From Numida meleagris (taxonomy: Eukaryota; Chordata; Aves; Galliformes; Numididae): DNA of 64,000 nucleotides. Location: the NCBI RefSeq assembly GCF_002078875.1, contig NC_034410.1, forward strand, positions 40,971,532 to 41,035,531. Reading direction: 5' to 3'. The position numbers were made by a program, and so were the translations under genes. The notes beneath the pieces were generated by a model. That model saw only the letters and a program-made list of their open reading frames with translations, was not told the origin of the DNA and ran no database searches. Numbering within the stretch: the first letter of the stretch is position 1; each line of letters starts with the position of its first letter. This document shows, piece after piece, positions 23,817 through 37,834 of the stretch.

Positions 23817-25555
23817 GTAAGAGCTACTGACTTATGTAGCAGTGAAAAGCTTTGGCCTGAAGGAAAGATAAGTTAGAGAGATTTTGCTTTAGTTTTAGTT
23901 GAATAAATACATAGATCCTGGGATGCTGAGACTCCTTGAATGCTGTGTTAAGCATATCCTTTGTGTGCTCCAGGTGCTGCTGCGTAACCTCTATTCTGTG
24001 GTATTTGTGTAGAACTGGATTGTCTGCGGTAGCAACTTGTGACAAAATGATCTCTTAGTTCTGGACAAACCAAGTCTGAAAACAATGCACTGCCTTTTCT
24101 AGCTATAAAAACCCAATTCTCATGTGGTGGTAGAACATCACTATTGAGGTCAGCAATGTCTTCCATAATCAGGCATAACAAATAAAATTCAGATTACAGT
24201 TGAATCTAATGCTTGATAGTTTTCTTTTGCCTTTTTCTAGTACTTCGGTGTGAGGTTTCCAGGAGCCTAGTCATGGATCTCCTGTGCTTTTTAGATGATA
24301 TTAAAAGGAGCAGGGCTACAATTTGATTTCAGTTGTTCCTTCTCTGATTGCATTTTGTAAGCAGGCAAAACTAGGTCATCCACAGGAACCTTAAGCTCAA
24401 GTGAAGACAGTCACCTTTGATTATGACATTCCAACTGGAATATATACTGAGTTTCTTTCAACATGAGTATGTATGTTAGCAGTCAGGACTTAATCTGAAT
24501 TTCAGTAAGAACCAGAAGCCTGGCAGTTTTCATCTAATACTTTCAGTCTTCTTGCAGAATTCAGGAAGAATATTGGCTGGTTTTTAGGTGCCTTGGTAGG
24601 TACCTTAAACACACACAAAAAAATCAACAAACAGAAAAAACTGTTCAAAACAACAGATACAGAAGTCTAGGGCAAATGTGTTGTGGTATCATGTTGTAGA
24701 GAAGCTGGTTTATATGCTTCTATGGAAATGTGCAACACTCTTAATGCTATCCAGACATGCCTATCATCGTGTTTTACCATATAAGCTTTACATTAAGAGT
24801 GATCTGTTTTTTTTTTTTAAAGCTTTTAGACTACCACTGTCTTGGGTTATAGCTATTAGAAGGATGCTAACACTATCAGACTGTAAATCTCTAAGATGCC
24901 AAAATAGATTATTAAACTCTAGATATAGTGTTTGGAGAGAGAACCTCATACAGCTGCTTTGAGCTGCTGCCTTGTTTATGTTTGGGATCCTTAGCTTTAG
25001 GCAGGGTGAACACTTTCACATTTTCATTAATGCTAAGATAATTGCTTTCTAACCTGGTGCAGTTGAGCTGTAACTATTCCGTGTTCAAATCCATATGAAG
25101 ACTGAGTAAGTGTCTCTTTGAAAAGGATTTCAGGGAGTACAGTGTTCCAGCTCATTAATAGAGACTAATGATAATCATTAAAGCTTGTTAAAACCTAAAT
25201 GATGAAAAATGACGTAATTCAAAAACAACAAACAACATCAACAACAAAACTCCAACATTTTATATTGGAATAAGAGCATTACTATTTTGGATTTCTTCTC
25301 AAAGTTTAGATAAGAGAGGTTTTTTGGAAGTTCTGAAATCCTTCTTTTATGTATTTCTAAATACAGTTTACGCTGAGACCGTTGAATAGTTTGTAATAAT
25401 TTGATTTATTTTGAAAATACTTTGTGATGCTCTCAGTGTGTGTTCAGTGTCAGACCAAGTCCTTGAAACATTTTAATCCCAACTGGGGAATGTGCTCCAT
25501 CTGTGGACTTTATTTCAGATTTCCCACTTGTTCATCAGACTGGTTATACTTTTTT

Positions 25556-25582
25556 GGGGGGGTGGGAAGGGGAGGGAAGGGG
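25556..25582 (+). other. G-quadruplex-forming motif
   Basis: A run of five G-tracts on the + strand: G7, T, G3, AA, G4, A, G3, AA, G4. Tracts of three or more G with loops of one or two bases meet the standard intramolecular G4 pattern. It lies on the sense strand of the ANO10 last intron, about 1.7 kb after the donor. Confidence 0.7.
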
Positions 25583-28500
25583 CAAGGCAAAGAATAAACT
25601 TAATGTGAGCTCTTTAACGGTGGATTTAGAAGAATATGGTGTGAGATTGTTGGAAGAGGAGCAGGAGCAATCCTGATCCCAATCCCTAAGATTGTCTGCT
25701 TTTTTTTGTCACCTGGAAGGAAGCTTCAATGCTGAGCAATAAGAAATGGATGCTGTCGGCTACTAGGGTGAACATCATAATCCCTCATAAAGAAGTAGCT
25801 AACTCAAAAGCAGGGTGAGCTGCGCAAGACCCTTTTCCTGTGCTTTACTGGAGTACTCAGCTCTGTTGCATCTATTTCTTGCAAGAGCGGTAGCATGCTA
25901 TGTTATTTGGTTTAATTCCTGTTTTAAGGAAGAAACCAAGTACAGGTGTGCTGCAAGCTGCAAGAGAATGCTGGGTTGATTTTTGTATGGTTCAGGAATG
26001 ACCATGTTTGCAGGGTGAGTCCCAGTGCTGTAAAACTAGCATGAGAACACTGCAGCTGGCATTTCTGGGGCAATGTTCTAGTAACATTTAAAGCTACATG
26101 GATAAGCATTTTGGCTTCTGGACAGGTCGAAGTTTAATGAATAGACAGAAGAGTTCAGTGTACCCAGGCAAACCAAATGAGAAGTAAATTGAGGCAAAAT
26201 AGTTGTTTGTGTTACTTTCACGCTCTGTTACTTTCTGAGCATGAAATACATAAAGAACTCAAAAATGTTTTTTTTATATTGCTATTTTTCAGGAAAAATA
26301 ACATTTTAAATAGTGAAGAATAGCGTATCTTTTCACAAAGTGCAGCTGCTACTCGGTGTTGGTTCTGAAAGCTTTTTCATGCAGCATTTTCCATGGTGAT
26401 CATACCACCTGTTTACAAGTGCTTAATATTGTAGCGTGTTCTGAATCTCCCCAGGCAGTTACTTCAGTGCTTTAGAATGTGTTTGTATGTCAGTAGTGCT
26501 CCTTAATGATTTCCAGCAGAATAACAACATTTCCAAATCAACGGTAGGTGTGACGTTGACTAGGATTTCTTCAGCAATGTCATCCCTTTCCTGAAAGTGA
26601 GACTGGTTGTCTCAGTCCCCTTTTCAGGAAATACAAGATCTGGAAAAAGCTGTGACTGATCACAGCATCATCTCTGATGACCAGAGGCTTTTTCAGAGCA
26701 TGATAGTGCATTAACTAGCTTTTTTGTTTGAAAGGAGCATTGAGCGAATGATAGGGAGCCTGCTGTCCATTTGCCTAGGTGCAGTCATATGGAACGCTTT
26801 AGGTTTTTCACCCCACTTCTACAGGTATTCTGGCATGTAAAAGTTACTATTCTTTCCAGTAAAAATCTGCTGATTCACACAATCTCAGTGCTTTACCTTT
26901 GCAATTCTCTGCACTGTGGCAGCTCTAATAACTGCTGAGCGTTCTTGTTGTTGACAGCAGTGGCTAGACCTTACTGTTTCCCCTGGGAAAGGTTCACACT
27001 AGTACTAATCACATCTTTTCTCAAGGGAATACACCGAGTTTGAAAATGCTGGCCTCTCTGGCCACTGGCCTGTGCTTAAGCTTCTCTGAGAACAACTTGC
27101 TGTAGCTTGGAACAAACCACAGAAATACCACTGACTTAGGTGTTCCCCAGTGCCGAAGACCCTTATGCTTGCCTGTTTTACCTCTTCAAGAAGCTGTTCT
27201 GGCAGAGGTTTTCCACTTACTAGATAGTCATGTGTCTCAGAATGTGGCTGTGATGGGCCAACAGAGCTGCTTGAACTGGCAGCAAGCCATGGAAATGTCC
27301 TTTTTTTTCTGGGAGGAGGAGAATGGGAACCATTTTTACGGCTTAACACTGGGAGAGCATGAGTTGTGAGCACTAAACATCCTGCTATTTTATCTTGCAA
27401 AATGGAACTGAAGGCAGTTTTTGTAAGGCAGCAACAAACTCAATGGATTACTGCCTCGTTCAGTGTTATAGTTACTGGAATTAGAGGGCTCAGAAAAGGA
27501 TGATCTGTAGCTTCAGGACTGCCCTTAAAACATCGCTGATCCAAAAAGCAGAAGCTTGCTCTGTGCTTTTTGGCAACGCTGAGCAAACACAAGCAGTCAG
27601 TCAGGAGGAGAGGTGGCTGAAAAGAGTTCATTCAGCTTGTCAAGGGTTTGTAAGAAAGCTTGTCAGAAAGCCTGGTGAAGCTTCAGCTAAAATGGTGGAT
27701 TTGATAGATTTATGTTAAAACAGAACAGGATGAAATAAAACACCTGCTTTGTTTTTTGACCAAAAAAAAAAACCAACAAAACCACCCTTAAAATTGGTAT
27801 ATTTTGAAGAAATAGTCTCACTTTTTCCAGCAAAAATGTGGCTGCATTCTTTTAAAGGCTCTACAGGTGTTTGTGACCGGATGTAACTCGCAGTTGATAT
27901 GAAAATAGAACTGTTACTAATAATCGTTGTTTGCTGGTTTTTGGGTGTTTTTTTTTTTAGAGCCCAAACTTGTTAATTTAACTTTGCAAATGCAATTTTT
28001 CCCTAGTGAGTAGCCAGAGTGCCTCCAAACATTTCTTAATGTACCATTTGCATGTGTTTGATAGCTGCAGGAGTATAATGCAAATGTAATGCAAGATTAA
28101 TTATATTTTCATACACAGCTTTTTAAACATAGGGAGACATGCACCCTGTAGGAGTTTAAGCTGTATTCACACATAATTTTGCTAATATATGTATTTTAAG
28201 TATCAGTAACTTAATGCTGGTCCTTTCTTTGGAAAATGCTTTTAATATCAAAGTGTCAACAAAACCAAAATAAACGGTGGTCCTTAAAAGAGAATAATAC
28301 AAAATCAAAAGCCCATTATTAAGACACCAAGTCTTTCCTAGTTTGGAGCTTCTCCAGCTTCATAGAAGTTGTAATTTTCTTTTCCAGCAATCCCTTCATC
28401 CTCTGTGAGTGTTTCCAAGGGTGAAACTGTCCATTTGGTTCCGTAACAGTTAAGTCACTCTGGAAAGATGGCTTGCTTGAGCTTTTTCAAATCTGAGCTA

Positions 28501-29099
28501 GAGCCTGGTGCTGGAATGAATATCAGTCACTTTAGATATCTCTTTTTGCCTGACAGCCCAGATCACTGACAAGGTGTGATCTCAACAGGGAAACCTGGAG
28601 TAAGGGGATAGGATAAATCTAGGTTAAAATTGTTCCTGCTGAAAGCCTGGTGTAACTGCAGTGTTCTTATAGCTTCAGAACCCAGAGGGGTTCCCAATTA
28701 AGTATGAACTGGTTTGAATACAAGGGAAGTGGTTTTCGCGTTTTCTGTACAAATGAGAGTAAAGTGCATGGTGAGATTTGATTTCAAGAAGTCTGTTAAC
28801 CAGCTTTCAAAAGGACGTTCATGTGTCTGCATTTAGAGGCTTTTCAGTAATGGTTGCACCGTATATTGAGAAGGTGAAGGAACAGAGCAAGAGACAAAAC
28901 AAAAACCTCTTGTTAAAATTTCAGATTTTCTTTTTGAGACTAGCTGGAGAGCAGTACACAGAATTCCTTAAAGAGAGGGGGGGAAGGTAAATGTTGATGT
29001 GTTGCTAGGGATGGCACTTGCTCTATGACAGTCTTTGCACATGCTGTACAGACTGATCATGGTAGCTCTAAGATCAAGTTTCAAATATGATGCACGTTG
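25583..29099. other. Intronic DNA, nothing firmly recognised
   Basis: Ordinary intron. The longest open frame is 131 codons on the minus strand (27400-27005). It is slightly GC-richer and protein-like ('PEQLLEEVKQASIRVFGTG') but has no domain I know and no flanking splice sites. A short A-rich tract lies at 27762-27775. Confidence 0.4.
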
Positions 29100-29104
29100 C
29101 CTAC

Positions 29105-29626
29105 TGTCGACGGTTTACGGGCGTTAGGCCCGATTCCGTGACAAAGGGGACGGGGGACCCAAGGGCCCACGTCCCGGGAAAAGGGGAAAAGGGTAGGGAG
29201 ATGGCCCTGAGAGCAAAGAACAGCGGCAACAATCTGAGGAGAAACAAACTAATTTACTAAATAAGATATCGGAATGCAAAACAACACACTATAATACAAT
29301 ATAATTACAATTTAAGCTGATAAATCCAATACAGAGAGAGAGAATGTCCCAAAATCAAGGTAGGCCTTACTCTACTACCGACGATAAGACGGCTGGAGAG
29401 CGAGGTGCTGCCAAGACGAGAGACGGCGGAAAAAGGGACGAGGTCTCGTGATCTGCAAGTTTTTATACTGCGAGCTTCTATCTTTTCCCTCCGGCTGGAA
29501 AATGGTAACAAAGGAGCAAAGTGCCGTGGGGACTGTAGTAGTCCTTCTCTTCTGAGAACTAGGTATGTCCACTACATGATGTTATGATGTGGAATACCAA
29601 TAACCGAAAATCACAAAACCATGACA
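29105..29626 (-). mobile_element. Solo LTR of an endogenous retrovirus (ERVL-type)
   Basis: A 522-bp CpG-rich block, sharply different from its AT-rich surroundings, bounded by inverted TGTC/GACA ends. It is flanked by a perfect 5-bp target-site duplication, CCTAC at 29100-29104 and 29627-29631. On the minus strand it reads 5' TGTCATGG, then a TATA box (TATAAAAA, 29467-29460), then an AGTAAA poly(A)-signal variant (29258-29253), and ends CGTCGACA. That order fits a U3-R-U5 LTR transcribed antisense to ANO10. No gag, pol or env sequence adjoins it, so the provirus was lost by LTR-LTR recombination. A 5-bp duplication favours a class III (ERVL) integrase. The subfamily is not assigned. Confidence 0.88.
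29460..29467 (-). promoter_or_regulatory. LTR TATA box
   Basis: TATAAAAA on the minus strand, about 160 bp inside the solo LTR, at the expected position at the end of U3. It sets the LTR orientation and could support antisense transcription in the ANO10 intron. Confidence 0.6.
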
Positions 29627-32600
29627 CCTACGCAGCCATTGGGTTTTTATTTATTTTGAACACTGGGTACCTCTATGCTTGCTGGTGGGACCTTTAATAT
29701 TTATAGTTTTGTTGCCTGAAAAATAGCACTCTGATCTGTACCTGCCGCATCACTGCGATCGCTAATAGGCATGCCAAGTAGGCAAGTCTTTGCTATGTAT
29801 GCATTGACTTTTTTTCCTGAAATGGAATGTAATTTCTCATCTGAATAGCATAAGAAGAATAGCATTATGTTTTATGTGTAAATTTTGTTTTGATTGCATA
29901 ATCCCCATGAATAAGAAGTTATATATATATGACTAAAGTAGCGCTTTTTTTTTGTATGTTTGAGCGGTCCTTTTGCAGATATTTTTCAGACTTTCAATGT
30001 GGGATACTTTGTAAAGGTGTTTAAATGGACCATTGCTTCTCTCACCTTCTGGTATCTAATTCTGTACCTTCCCCCAGCACTGAGAGATTATATAGTTGAA
30101 AATACATGGAGAGAGGTGATTTTCAGATGACAAGATAAAGGTGAGCAGTTATGTTCATTCTGTATTTCCCCATCTTGCAATTTATTTTGTTGGCATAAGC
30201 ATGCAGGTTAAAGGGGTGCTATGTTTGAACAGATAGGCCATAGCTTTTTTAATTTTCCCATACACGCGCAAATAAACCAGGTATAAACAGTATCAAGTAC
30301 ATTAAACCTTACCTTTCATCTAGTTGAGGATAGGTAGAGTTGTTGCTTGCTCTTCTCCAATGCTAGACAAAAAAAAAAGGTAGTGTTGCAAGAGCTCTCA
30401 GGCTTTGAAAGCCTCTGGTTCTTGAGGTGTCCTGCTGGGACCCCTGCCTGCTAGACCATGCAAAGGATTGACTCTTAGTCAAATTACTGTCTTGTAGGAG
30501 CTACTCAGGTCCCATAGCTGAGTAACATACTGCATTAGGGTTTTGGCTTGGTTTGGGGTTCAACTTCCTTGAGAAAAGCGTAGTGTGGCCCAGTGACTGT
30601 TATTAGAGTTTGCATGCATTCATTTATAAAGGAGGTACACATTTGTATCTGTGAATGCTAGACCAGATTAGAAATAGAGTGCATGAAGAATTGCTGTATT
30701 AAGGAGAAAGCAAACATTTATCAGAGATGGCGTGCTGTATCTACCTGCAGCTACAGATGCATAGGAAAGAACAGGAAAACATGGCAAGCAGATGTGCATC
30801 TTCCTAAAAGTCTCCAGCCTTCCAGTGATCTTGAATTCTAATTTTCTGTGCCTAATTCAGTTCCTTTGTACATAGGAATCTTCAGTGTTTTTCTGTTCCA
30901 TGATGTTGTTCTTTCTCCTTTTGAACCATTTTTAGCTTTAGGATCCACAGTGTCCTTTGGCAAGAAATGCTACAACTCATTATTCTTGGTGTGAAGGACA
31001 TGGGTTGATTATTTGCAGTTGACTTAACATATTTTAATCAGATTTGGTGGAAAAATTAGCTTTTTCATACGAGAGGAGATGTTTGGCTGAATTATCACTG
31101 AGGTCTTTTTTGGCTTCTGGAATCAGTTAATTTGAATTTCCATAATTTTTTAAAATGGGTTTTGTGAAAAATATTACTGCCTGATTTACTTTTAAGTTTT
31201 TAATGATGCTTGCAAATTTGCTTTAAAACAATTAATATAATCAAAACATCTGCTTCAGGGTTTTTGCTAACTCAGCCCCCCTTTTTTTCTGTGTATAAAT
31301 GGCCAAATAATGTGAAGTGATTCAAAGAATCCTCTTGCTTGAAGACTGTATTACCATTCTGATAGCATGGTGGGAGCCAGGCAGATGACCAGATTTGGGA
31401 AAATCTGTCAGAAAGCCTGAGAAGTCTGAATTTTGATTTTTTTGGTTACAGTGAGATGAGATACACAGAAGTTGGTGGTGGTAGATCTCATGGCCTGTTT
31501 TGCCCGTATGCAGATTATGGTGCAGCATAACAAATGACCTTTAGCTTCCTTGTAGATCAGCAACAACAAAACCACCAAAAGAAGATGTTAAACTTGAAGT
31601 CATGTTAATCACATGGGACTGGGACACTTAAAAGTCCACCTTCCAAACTCTTGTAACTTTGTAGAAGAAGGAAATATTGTATCAATACTTTCTGCAAAAT
31701 GCTTGTTACGTCTTTCCCTTTTGACCACTGTATTCCTTTATTCTCCTAGCAGATTCTTCACAGTCTCAGTAGGCGATCTTTGAAAAAATGCAACTGATTA
31801 CAAGCAGCCACTCTTCCCTGGAATAGATGCATTTAGAAGTTTCCCTCTGCTCCTGTATCGTGTGCATAATGTTTACCAGAAAACATTAATCATAGTGGGT
31901 AGCTTTCAGGGCAGAACTATTGCACTAAGAGAAACATTTTGGTGTCTCTTTTAATGCCCAAAGCCTCTTAGCTTTTTTTAGGTTGAGTTATCTTGCATCC
32001 TCTGTCCAGTGTTTTTAGGCATGCTCCAGCAAAATAGTTTTTGTATTCTGCCAATGTAAATACAATGATAGCGGTGCAAAAGGAGGATGTTCTGTTGTAA
32101 CAATGTGCTAAGAGTTAACACTTCTGTTCATCAGGATGTGTGATTTTAAATAATTTATGCTTTCAGTTTTCTGAAAAACTACTTTTACGTATTCTATTTT
32201 CTGAAAGCTGCAAAGAATTCTAAGCAAACATAGCTGATAAAATTAACCTTTGCGTGCTGTAAAAATGCTCTAGAAAAGCCAAATAGTACACATTCCTAAG
32301 AGCAAAGTATCTTGTGGGTTTGTTTTTTTTTTTTGCATTGATATCAGTCAGGAAGAATAATTTGTGACTTTGTAACGTTGCATGTATTTGCAGGGGTATA
32401 TATGAAAATGTCTAAAAACTGGAGAACTCTCTCTTCCTGCTGTTAGCTGGCGCGATGCCATTAACATAGGCAGTCTAGGGAGGCCAGGGCTTGTTGGTGG
32501 GTTGTTTTTTAAGATATCTCCTTAAAAGGCAGGTAGTGCCAGGGCTGGAAAGCAGGAGCTGGCGAGTGGTCAGACATCCCGGAGACGCTGGGCTGTCAGC

Positions 32601-35600
32601 ATGGGGAGGTTACATAAGGTGCATAAGGCCGTTACATAAGGGCTGCCTGGCACTCGGGTCACTGCTGCTCCTACGGGATGAGCTGCCGCTTGCCTGAAGC
32701 CAGCACACTGAGCACATGTGCATCTGAATTATTTCCACTGCAGGACCAGCAGCTTTACATGAGAGGTGCATATGTGTTCCAAAGAAATGAGTGACTTGTA
32801 AGAGGGCCAAAATCAGTCAAAATAACATTCGGTTAATTTCTTAAATGAACATCAGGTTAAGAGAGCAGCTCATCTATAAAATCTCATATTGCAGAGGAAT
32901 CTTCTCTGTACTGTTTGAAATGGTGGGGAGTTTTTAGGCCCAGCCAAAAGGGACTGTTCTTTTCATACTGGTGTATTAAGCATTTCTTTGCTTTTAATTT
33001 GGTAAAAAGAATTGCAACTCGGTTTTTGTTAGCTTTCTTATACTGATAGCAAAATCTGAAGATTTAACTAGTATTCCATTGCAGGGAGGAGAATGGATAT
33101 TTCTCTAGGGAAAAAAAGTAAAGGTGAGGAGAATCTGCTGAGGCCTTTTTTGTTTCATCATTGTTTAAGAGCAAGAGCAGAAGGTGTTTGATAATGAACA
33201 TGACTCTTGATCTTTGGTCAGATAGCAGCAGCACCTTCTTGACAATGTGCCAGATCTAATTTCTTTTATAAGTTAAATGGCTGAGACCACTGTATTCACT
33301 AGCAATAGCAGGTAGCAGGTGATAGCTCTACAAGATGTTCTCTTCTCCTGGAACTATTGGAATGATTCAGTTCAGATTTGCAAAAAAGTTCTCCACCTCT
33401 GGCCCTGTCTCAAAATCTCTGAAAGGTCGGGGAGGTGGGATGTTCATGGCATGGGCTCTTTACAAGGAGCATTTCCACCCCAGTTTTGTGGAGCGCTGAT
33501 GCATACAGAAGCATCATCCTCTCATATCTTCAGGTTCCAGAGGCCAAGCACTAATGGAGAGGTGGTAGTCACTTGCCAAACAGGTCAGAGCAGAATCCCT
33601 TCCTCTCTGTCCGGAAACACTTTACTTTGGACTTGGGGGAGTTCAATATCATGCTAAGCTGAAGCCTTTCTACTTGTCAAACATCAAACTAGATGAAATG
33701 CTTTTTTACTATGAGGACCTTTTGGATGTATCCTGCGATTAAGTCTTGAAACTCCTGAGCAAACAGGGATGTGCCTGGGGCTTGATTACCAGCTTGCAGC
33801 AACATTGCTCTGCCTGACGCTGCTTCACAGGACTGCATTCATGCAAGCATCATTGTGTCCAGCATGTAACAGTTGGGTTAATGCAGTCCACTGTCAGAGT
33901 TGGGGGCAGTACAGCTATAGTTCAGAATTTCTTGTCAGTGAAAAAAAGAAAAAATTGTATGCAGACCAACTTGCTAAGTAAAATGAAGGCAGCTCTGTCT
34001 GTTGGCAGTCTAATTTTAAAACCAACCTCCTTTGGAAAACACCTTTGGTCAGGCTGTTGGCTGGTGCTAGAGCAGTCACAGCTTCCCGTTAACTCCATGA
34101 AGAAACATTTTGCAGGAGTTTCTGCAGCCTGCTTCTCTCCTTTAGTGCCACGGAACTTACACATTTCTTAGTTTATGAGCAACCCCTTTTTGCTTTGTTA
34201 GCATAGTACAAGATGAGTTTTTTCCTCAAGGAAAAAACTTAAATCTGTTCTGACTTCTCGTATCTGGGATGATTGCCTTGTGAAACCAGCCCGCAGCCTC
34301 TGAGCTGTTTAAATAGAACATTTCTCGCACACCTCCAGTCCACATGATGGCTGATGGCTAGTCACTGGGAGTGAGAGCCCTGTGTATGATTGTTTGAGGA
34401 AAAGAAATAATTTACCTGCTGTAGTAAGTAGGGGGTTGTTCTTCAGGACATGTTGCCTGCAATTATCATATGATGCACCCTAATCCTTTGCCTCTTCAGC
34501 CGTGCAACTTTCTGATTCCTAATTGCTGAAGAAGTAGGCAACCGGTTGTTCCTTCTAGAGCTGGGACTGAAGAACAGCCATCCAACTGTAAAGTCCATCA
34601 AAAGCAAAATCCGTTCAATATTACTTAAAAAAAAAAAAAGCAAATAATGTTTCTTTGGTATTTAGTTTGTAGGTTAACAAGGGGCAGTCACATTTGCTTC
34701 GTGTTCTAGTTCTGTCATTGATCTGCTGGCAGACTGTTACTTTATCTGACAAAGAGTACATGATTATAAAATAAGTGTAGTTTATGGGGATTATTTGGTA
34801 TTAAAATGGCCTCCTCCCCTTCCTGCTCTAATCTGTCAAATTTTGTACCAGTTCTGTCTTACTCTGTCTGTTGTACTTTATTCTGAAAGGGTTCTTGTCT
34901 TGATTCATTTTGGTGCGTGGACTCTTCCACTGTTCTCAGTTTTGCATTCCTTTGTTGTACTTAATGTTTATAACCTCCATGGGAAAGACACTGTCAGGCT
35001 GTAAGGCAGCGAGTTTCACGAACCTGATGTAATAAACATACTCTGCTGTGTTGCTGTTCACCCTGAACTCTAATCAGCTGCTAGGCATTTCTAGTCCCTG
35101 TAGAGTGAGTATTTTGAAAACATCCATTTATTTGCCACTATGAGTGTTCAATAGCTCTATGCACGGTGACAATGGAATTAATCCAGGAAAAGAAATGGTC
35201 TGAAAAAAGTCATTTAAGTACCCGTGCTAGACTTGCTCCACTAGGCAGTTTGTTTATATTGATTTTATTAGGATACAAACAAAGAACTAAGAAAGAAAAG
35301 AATCTATTCCAAATTGTGCTGCTCACTCATCATAATGCTCAGTATTTCAATAACATCTCACAGCCTCTCAAATGGATTAAATTGCATTTACTTTACCCTC
35401 ATTATACACGCATTTTGGTTATAGCACTCAAAATACTCAGCTCTAGAGGCCTTCATTTCAATGAGAACAGAATGTTCTGGTTTGGAAAGAAAGCACAGTG
35501 AAAACAAAATTGAATGTTCAAACCTGAAATTGAAAGTTGAGGGAGGTGGAGGAGTGACAGGAAAGGTGGCTGCATATGGCACACCTTACAGGTGTGCCTT

Positions 35601-37820
35601 CATTTGTTTTTTAATTTTACACTGATACCAAAATCAAGCAATTACAGTTTCTTCACAGTAGAGAAACGGAGTGATTCCTGCCTTCATCTGCTGAAGTCTG
35701 TTAACTCTGAATTCTCTTGCGTCTATGTGATGTGCTTCATGTGTTTCCTAATATGCTGACTCCTGTGCACGTATACCTGTCCTTATCCACCTGCACGTGT
35801 GTATGGATGTGTATATAACCTTATGCCCTTTACTGTTATGTTTTGGTGATACTCAATCAACCTGTTAGTGACAATTTTGGTAGCAATTGTGATACTGAAT
35901 CATTCTGCAGCTCTTTTATCGGAGTTCTATTTATTATTTCAGGCATTTTTTAAATATTCATTTTTCCCCCTCTGGGTATATATGCAATTTATGTCCTTGA
36001 TGCTGCAAATGCTTATGTGGAAATAAAGTTATACCTGTATGGTAAAAGTTTATGTGGTTTGAAAGAAAGGCTAGGCTGGTCATGAGAAATTTTTTATATT
36101 TGAATCTGTTAAGCCCTGGAATATTTAAGTGGAGACCGTTTTAATTTCACTGACTGGGAATAGAGGATGCAGATGTGACAAGGCCAAGCCAGTAGATTTT
36201 TTTTTAACGGTTGAGTGGAAACCGCAGTTTCTGAAGCCTGGATGATGACTGATTGCCATGTGGTTGTGCTTTGTCACTACTTGACTCAAAAAAACAAAAC
36301 AACCTACAGGAGTAGCATGAATCTGTAAACAGTGTGAGGGAGGATAATGTCATTTTCCAAACATGGCTCAGTAACAGCAGAAGCATCGTTGTACAGATGC
36401 AGTAAGCTTGATATTGTTATTGCTTTGAGAATGTGTGTGCTACTGGATAAAATCTTGCATTTTTGTACTCTCAGGATGCTAGCTGCTTTGCGATGGACAG
36501 TGTTTCTGTACTGTCTAAGGACAGTCGTGATGCCTGCTGTATACATGTGTACAGAACCTTGCCGTACACCCTGAATTGTTGAAGTCAGGTGCACAAATTC
36601 AGGACACTCTTGTTTGAGAGGAATAAAAATCATTTTAACAGTGCAAAACTGTTACAAGCATTTTGGAAAATATGTATTTATATAGCACTAGCATTTTACT
36701 AACATAGCAAAATTGAAAGTAAAATGTAAGTACTGTCTCTAGTAAAAGCAAATAAAGGAAAGAAAAATCCTCAGTGCTGTATGTGCACTGAAAATTATAT
36801 AGGCATACTGGGAGGTTTAACTTTAGATGTGCTAGTTACCCCTGCTGACTAAGGAAGGTGAGCAGAAAGAGATTCCCCTGAAAGATAATTCTGCACAGGA
36901 ATCTGACTTTGAGTTGCAAGTGATCTATGCCAAAACCTAGACCTCCTTTCTACGAACTGCGCACACAGAATCTGGAGGTGAGTCTGCCTTAAAGTGTGAA
37001 CATCTTCACCAATAGGCACTAGCTAAGAACTTGGTCTGTAAGATAAATCCTGCTTGAAAATGAAAGCCCTTATATTTTGACCAAGTAAGGGACAAAATGA
37101 GATGTGTCATAGTTTATCGAAGGGTGAGTAATGAGGCTTATTAACACAAGGCTGAACTTGAGCTTCAGAAAATGTATAAACCCTATCAAAGATCCTGCTT
37201 GGTGGTGTCTCTTTGTGTCTTTTATTAAGCTGTATTTAAACAATGTGACTTAACTGAAATGGTTGAATGGAATGTGTTTAAGTGGTACTCCTCATCTTCT
37301 TACGTGTCCTTTTATCTAAACAAACACACACATGCTTAAAAATAGAGGGTAGGGGTTTTTGCTTATCCTGTTTGTGTTTGGTTGTGGGTTTTTTTTGTTT
37401 TTAATTATTTAATAAATGTCTTGGTTGAATTTAAAGAACACTAGGACCAAAGTGATTTTTATCTACGTATTTGATTGTTTGTAGCTAAAGGTCTTTCAGT
37501 TTTCACTACTTGCTGCTTCTATTATCCTAATCACCCTTTTACACAGAAGGGAGGTAGGTGATTGAGTTTCCTGCAGAGTTATAGTATGCGAGAATGGAGT
37601 TTACAAAGAGCGGCAGAAAAAAAACATTCTAGGTATGCTCTTGGAAGAATGGAACTGAGGAAACAGAACAATTATTATGAACAAACTCCTCTAGTTCTAC
37701 TCATTAAAAAAAAAAAAGAAGAAAAAACTTTTGTACCTGTGATGGGTATAATATTAGCAGTTGGAAATTTGACTTCAAATTGACTGAATTCCTTTAAATG
37801 AAAAGGATACGGTAGTCTTT

Positions 37821-37834
37821 GTTTCCAAGGCAAC
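37821..37834. promoter_or_regulatory. X-box-like (RFX) palindrome
   Basis: GTTTCCAAGGCAAC is an imperfect inverted repeat that fits the RFX X-box pattern GTNRCC-(0-3)-RGYAAC closely, with one mismatch in the left half. Motif match only. Confidence 0.3.

Noticed and set aside
27005..27400. A 131-codon minus-strand open frame
   Set aside because: No domain, no splice sites and no regulatory context. The length is compatible with chance in a slightly GC-richer patch.
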